A stretch of DNA of 9,529 bases from Deltaproteobacteria bacterium (GTDB lineage Bacteria > Desulfobacterota > UBA8473). The DNA lies in the NCBI GenBank assembly GCA_030643245.1, contig DAOWME010000106.1, positions 1 to 9,529 on the forward strand. Reading direction: 5' to 3'. Shown here piece by piece: positions 7,895 through 9,529 of the stretch. Under the pieces are notes generated by a model that worked only from the letters and a program-made list of their open reading frames with translations, was not told the origin of the DNA and made no database searches. Within the stretch, counting starts at the first letter, position 1, and every line of letters starts with the position of its first letter. The position numbers and the translations under genes were made by a program.

Positions 7895-8341
7895 TCACTT
7901 TTCACCCTTCTCCGTCTTCGAAGTCCGTTGGGCCGTTTCATGGACCCGAGTCTCCCGGAGGGTGGTTGATGTCGCCATATCCTTCCTTCCGATGTACGCC
8001 TCATTGATTATCCTCTGGAGGTCACCTATATCCGGAGGTAAAAGGAGATCATCGAATGCGCCAAGTTTCATACCCTCTATAGACAAGTGAACAAGAGACG
8101 GGGTTGTCAACATAATCACTTCTGTCAATGGCTGAACCTTTTTGATATATGACAGGACGTTAATACCATCCCTCTGAAACTCTTTCATGTTAAGCACAAC
8201 CACATCGATATTCTCCGCTACCGACATGTCCATGGCTTCACGGGCAGAACCCGCCGTGAATACCTCAGCCCCTCCCCCCTTGAGTTTTTCAGAGAGATTC
8301 TCCATAAATGTGGCGTTAGTGTCTGCCAACATAACTTTCAA
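7895..8341 (-). CDS. Degenerate receiver-domain protein (pseudo-receiver)
   Basis: A 148-residue protein clearly homologous to the three receivers downstream: TEVIMLT (73-79) and EGMKLGAFDDLLLPPD (89-104) align with EVIMLTGHA and EGMRLGAFDYLMKPCE. The phosphoacceptor is Asn (N51 in VVVLNMKEFQRDG), the acidic pair is reduced to D7-T8, and the conserved Lys is replaced by Leu at 101. Only T79 remains. It should therefore not be phosphorylated in the normal way, while the fold appears intact and the frame is open. The tail (TSTTLRETRVHETAQRTSKTEKGEK) is polar and probably disordered. The TTG start is preceded by GAGAAGG five bases upstream; an ATG three codons later is possible but badly spaced. 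It is the first gene behind the sigma-54 type promoter. Possible roles are a phosphorylation-independent scaffold or an antagonist of the kinase-receiver contacts. Confidence 0.88.
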   Translation of the reverse strand: MKVMLADTNATFMENLSEKLKGGGAEVFTAGSAREAMDMSVAENIDVVVLNMKEFQRDGINVLSYIKKVQPLTEVIMLTTPSLVHLSIEGMKLGAFDDLLLPPDIGDLQRIINEAYIGRKDMATSTTLRETRVHETAQRTSKTEKGEK

Positions 8342-8627
8342 TTCAACCTTCTCCCATAGGAGCAGAATTGAATACTTAACTCTGCGCCTTGACAGTCTTT
8401 TCTTTATTTCCTCCCTGCTAGGAGCACCTTTAGAAAACCCTTTGTTGTCTTGTGTCGGCCAGTCTCGGGAGTTTTCCTCAATGAAGCTGGGTATGGAATA
8501 TCTTACCTCAGACTAGTTGAGGTCACCAGCCCTGTCCTAAGAATCCTGGAAGGCGGACATGAAGGACCAAAGATTGACAATTAACAGAAATTAAAAGGGG
8601 TTTTGAAATGCGCTGTAGGCCCATAGT

Positions 8628-8643
8628 AGCAAAAGCCATGCCA
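8628..8643 (-). promoter_or_regulatory. Sigma-54 (RpoN) type -24/-12 promoter
   Basis: On the minus strand the sequence reads TGGCATGGCTTTTGCT, against the consensus TGGCAC-N5-TTGCW. The invariant GG (8642-8641) and GC (8630-8629) are exactly ten bases apart and only the sixth base of the -24 element differs. The predicted transcription start is near 8617, giving a leader of about 275 bases to the pseudo-receiver gene. The likely transcript covers the pseudo-receiver, CBS, transporter and perhaps the whole signalling run downstream. The matching activator is not encoded in this window. Confidence 0.65.
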
Positions 8644-8686
8644 CTAATAATAAACCCAAAGAAACAATTGGTTAAGAGATTTACGC

Positions 8687-8711
8687 ATAGATACTGTATC
8701 TATTTGATACA
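8687..8711. promoter_or_regulatory. Palindromic operator / probable upstream activator site
   Basis: ATAGATAC-T-GTATCTAT (8687-8703) is a perfect palindrome with 8-bp arms. It overlaps a second inverted repeat, TGTATC-TATTT-GATACA (8695-8711), giving three half-sites with the GATAC/GTATC core. The first palindrome is centred near -78 relative to the start predicted from the sigma-54 type promoter at 8628-8643, a usual place for an enhancer-binding protein. A role as binding site is inference from symmetry and spacing. Confidence 0.55.
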
Positions 8712-8772
8712 ATTTGGGACAAAATGCTAGGCACAAAACTGTTTCATATCGTTACGGTGGATGGATTCACCT

Positions 8773-8871
8773 TCATGTGTGATTCACCGCCTCATTGATC
8801 TTCGTCAATAAATCTTCTATGTCATCAACCAGCAATACCTTCAATCGATATATGACTATCCTCTCATACAT
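8773..8871 (-). pseudogene. Receiver-domain remnant with internal deletion
   Basis: A 32-codon frame opens at an ATG at 8871 and ends with TGA at 8773. It contains LKVLLVDD, the beta-1/acidic-pair start of a receiver, followed at once by IEDLLTKINEAVNHT. The latter matches the last helix of the receivers nearby (DLEELLRKIRQAVAKRG, DIDELLYKLQDAY). About 90 residues between these points, including the phosphosite, are missing. Deletion through a short GAC-type identity is likely. An in-frame TTG at 8844 followed by Lys-Val codons parallels the TTG start of the pseudo-receiver gene. It is most simply a dead gene, though a tiny expressed peptide cannot be ruled out. Confidence 0.6.
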
Positions 8872-8906
8872 TCCACCACAGGAGGCATGCTCCCTCAGGA
8901 CCCGAG

Positions 8907-8923
8907 GCTATCCCTTTGATAGC
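8907..8923. repeat. Short inverted repeat downstream of the NifX-like gene
   Basis: GCTATC (8907-8912) and GATAGC (8918-8923) pair perfectly around a five-base loop. On the minus strand the run of six T lies before the stem rather than after it, so it does not fit a Rho-independent terminator for the NifX-like gene. The function is unknown. Confidence 0.35.
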
Positions 8924-9015
8924 AAAAAACCCCCCTTACCCTTTCTTTAGACACTGGTTTAGTGAAGACCTTCTTTTGTAAAGAAACACGTGGAGGCTGT
9001 GCTTGAGATTGGTTA

Positions 9016-9354
9016 TCAAGCTCTGAACAGGTTAGACCCCTGTGCCAAACGATTCGCCAAAAAAAGCTCCAAGACATCTTCGTATGGACCGATCACAGAA
9101 TCTAGGACCCTCACCCTCTTCCATTTGAGGTATTGGTAAAATTCATCTTCGATCCCGCCACAAATTACGTCTGTGATGCCCTGTGATAGAATCATATGGC
9201 ATAATTCCTCTGCGGATGCAGAGGTCATGACTATCGTCTTACTCTCCACAACCTCTCTGCCATCGTTTAGGGAGGCTATAAATATCTCGGATGTGTAATC
9301 AAAACGGGGGGCCACATCTTTTCCATAGATCGTTATGAGGACTTTTTCTGTCAT
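9016..9354 (-). CDS. NifX/NifB-type (dinitrogenase Fe-Mo cofactor biosynthesis domain) small protein
   Basis: A 112-residue protein resembling the stand-alone Nitro_FeMo-Co (PF02579-type) domain. It opens with a beta strand and VAPRFDYTSEIFIASL (about 14-29), equivalent to the V-S-P-x-F-D segment of the family. It continues with a mid-domain ITDVICGGI (about 59-67) and ends with the usual helix (YEDVLELFLANRLAQG). Such domains bind iron-sulfur or Fe-Mo clusters in nitrogenase maturation, but many free-standing copies in anaerobes have no known role, and no nif gene is seen here. The ATG has AGGGG seven bases upstream. It is separated from the signalling run by 674 bp with its own promoter, so it may belong to a separate transcript. 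Confidence 0.8.
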   Translation of the reverse strand: MTEKVLITIYGKDVAPRFDYTSEIFIASLNDGREVVESKTIVMTSASAEELCHMILSQGITDVICGGIEDEFYQYLKWKRVRVLDSVIGPYEDVLELFLANRLAQGSNLFRA

Positions 9355-9529
9355 AGTTTTCCCCTACGACAATTTCTCTTATCTGGAAATTTTTCGACCT
9401 GTGCAGTTGAGCAGGATTGCGTTAAGCGCCGGCTGCTTGCTTCGTTTGCTTCTTATACGTAAGGACCTGGCCAACTTTTAAAATAGACATACGAGACTTT
9501 TCATCCCATTACACATTCAGCCTTATGCA

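Larger units (their letters stand above)
8342..9015. other. 674-bp gap between NifX-like gene and pseudo-receiver
   Basis: No full-length gene is visible on either strand. On the minus strand it holds, in order, a short hairpin (8907-8923), a 32-codon receiver remnant (8871-8773), a palindrome (8687-8711), a sigma-54 type promoter (8643-8628) and an apparently untranslated leader of about 275 bases down to the TTG at 8341. Frames in the leader are short and lack convincing ribosome binding sites. The part from about 8580 to 8750 is A+T rich compared with the genes. No convincing terminator for the NifX-like gene was found. Confidence 0.6.

Noticed and set aside
7771..8004. 77-codon minus-strand frame overlapping the end of the pseudo-receiver gene
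   Set aside because: It is Arg/Ser/Gly-rich with no recognisable motif and lies mostly in another frame of the better-supported pseudo-receiver gene.
8907..8923. Rho-independent terminator after the NifX-like gene
   Set aside because: The hairpin is real, but the T run on the minus strand comes before the stem, and on the plus strand the stem is followed by A residues.
8895..9077. 60-codon minus-strand frame crossing the end of the NifX-like gene
   Set aside because: It starts inside that gene in another frame, lacks a ribosome binding site, and shows no family resemblance.
9437..9452. Two TTGCTTC copies 9 bp apart upstream of the NifX-like gene
   Set aside because: Only two short copies, with no adjoining promoter elements; chance is likely.
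9355..9529. Sigma-54 promoter upstream of the NifX-like gene (TGGCCAGGTCCTTACG on the minus strand)
   Set aside because: The -12 element has AC instead of the required GC.

Overview
Every gene I can support lies on the minus strand and reads from high to low coordinates. The window looks like an anaerobic Desulfobacterota (sulfate-reducer-like) chromosome. That is an inference from the combination of stand-alone receivers, a Cache-type histidine kinase, a CBS-pair protein, a DASS-type anion transporter, a TauE/SafE exporter and a NifX/NifB-type small protein. No ribosomal or other phylogenetic marker is present to confirm it.

Layout in the direction of transcription: a NifX/NifB-like cofactor-binding-domain protein (9354-9016); a 674-bp gap (9015-8342) holding a 32-codon receiver remnant, a 17-bp perfect palindrome and a sigma-54 type -24/-12 promoter; a degenerate pseudo-receiver (8341-7895); a CBS-pair protein (7676-7122); a DASS/SLC13 transporter (7111-5504); a membrane-bound sensor histidine kinase (5461-3737); three intact single-domain receivers (3666-3235, 3099-2728, 2722-2300); a TauE/SafE-family permease (2225-918); and a two-helix membrane protein whose start overlaps the permease stop (921-235). 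The operon ends before a roughly 143-bp imperfect palindrome (25-167).

How the genes may work together (inference): the kinase senses an extracellular or periplasmic ligand through its Cache-like region and phosphorylates one or more of the three intact receivers. None of the receivers carries an output domain, so the signal must leave by protein-protein contact or phosphotransfer. Two anion transporters, one predicted importer and one predicted exporter, sit in the same run with a CBS-pair protein. A plausible reading is a signalling and transport cassette for an anion such as sulfate, a sulfonate or a C4 carboxylate. The substrate cannot be read from the sequence.

The most unusual points are the pseudo-receiver that has lost its phosphoacceptor Asp, one acidic-pocket residue and the conserved Lys; the receiver remnant in which the N-terminal VDD motif is joined directly to the C-terminal helix; and the sigma-54 promoter with a palindrome centred near -78, the position expected for an enhancer-binding activator. 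The transporter's two substrate/Na+ motifs also depart from the DASS consensus.
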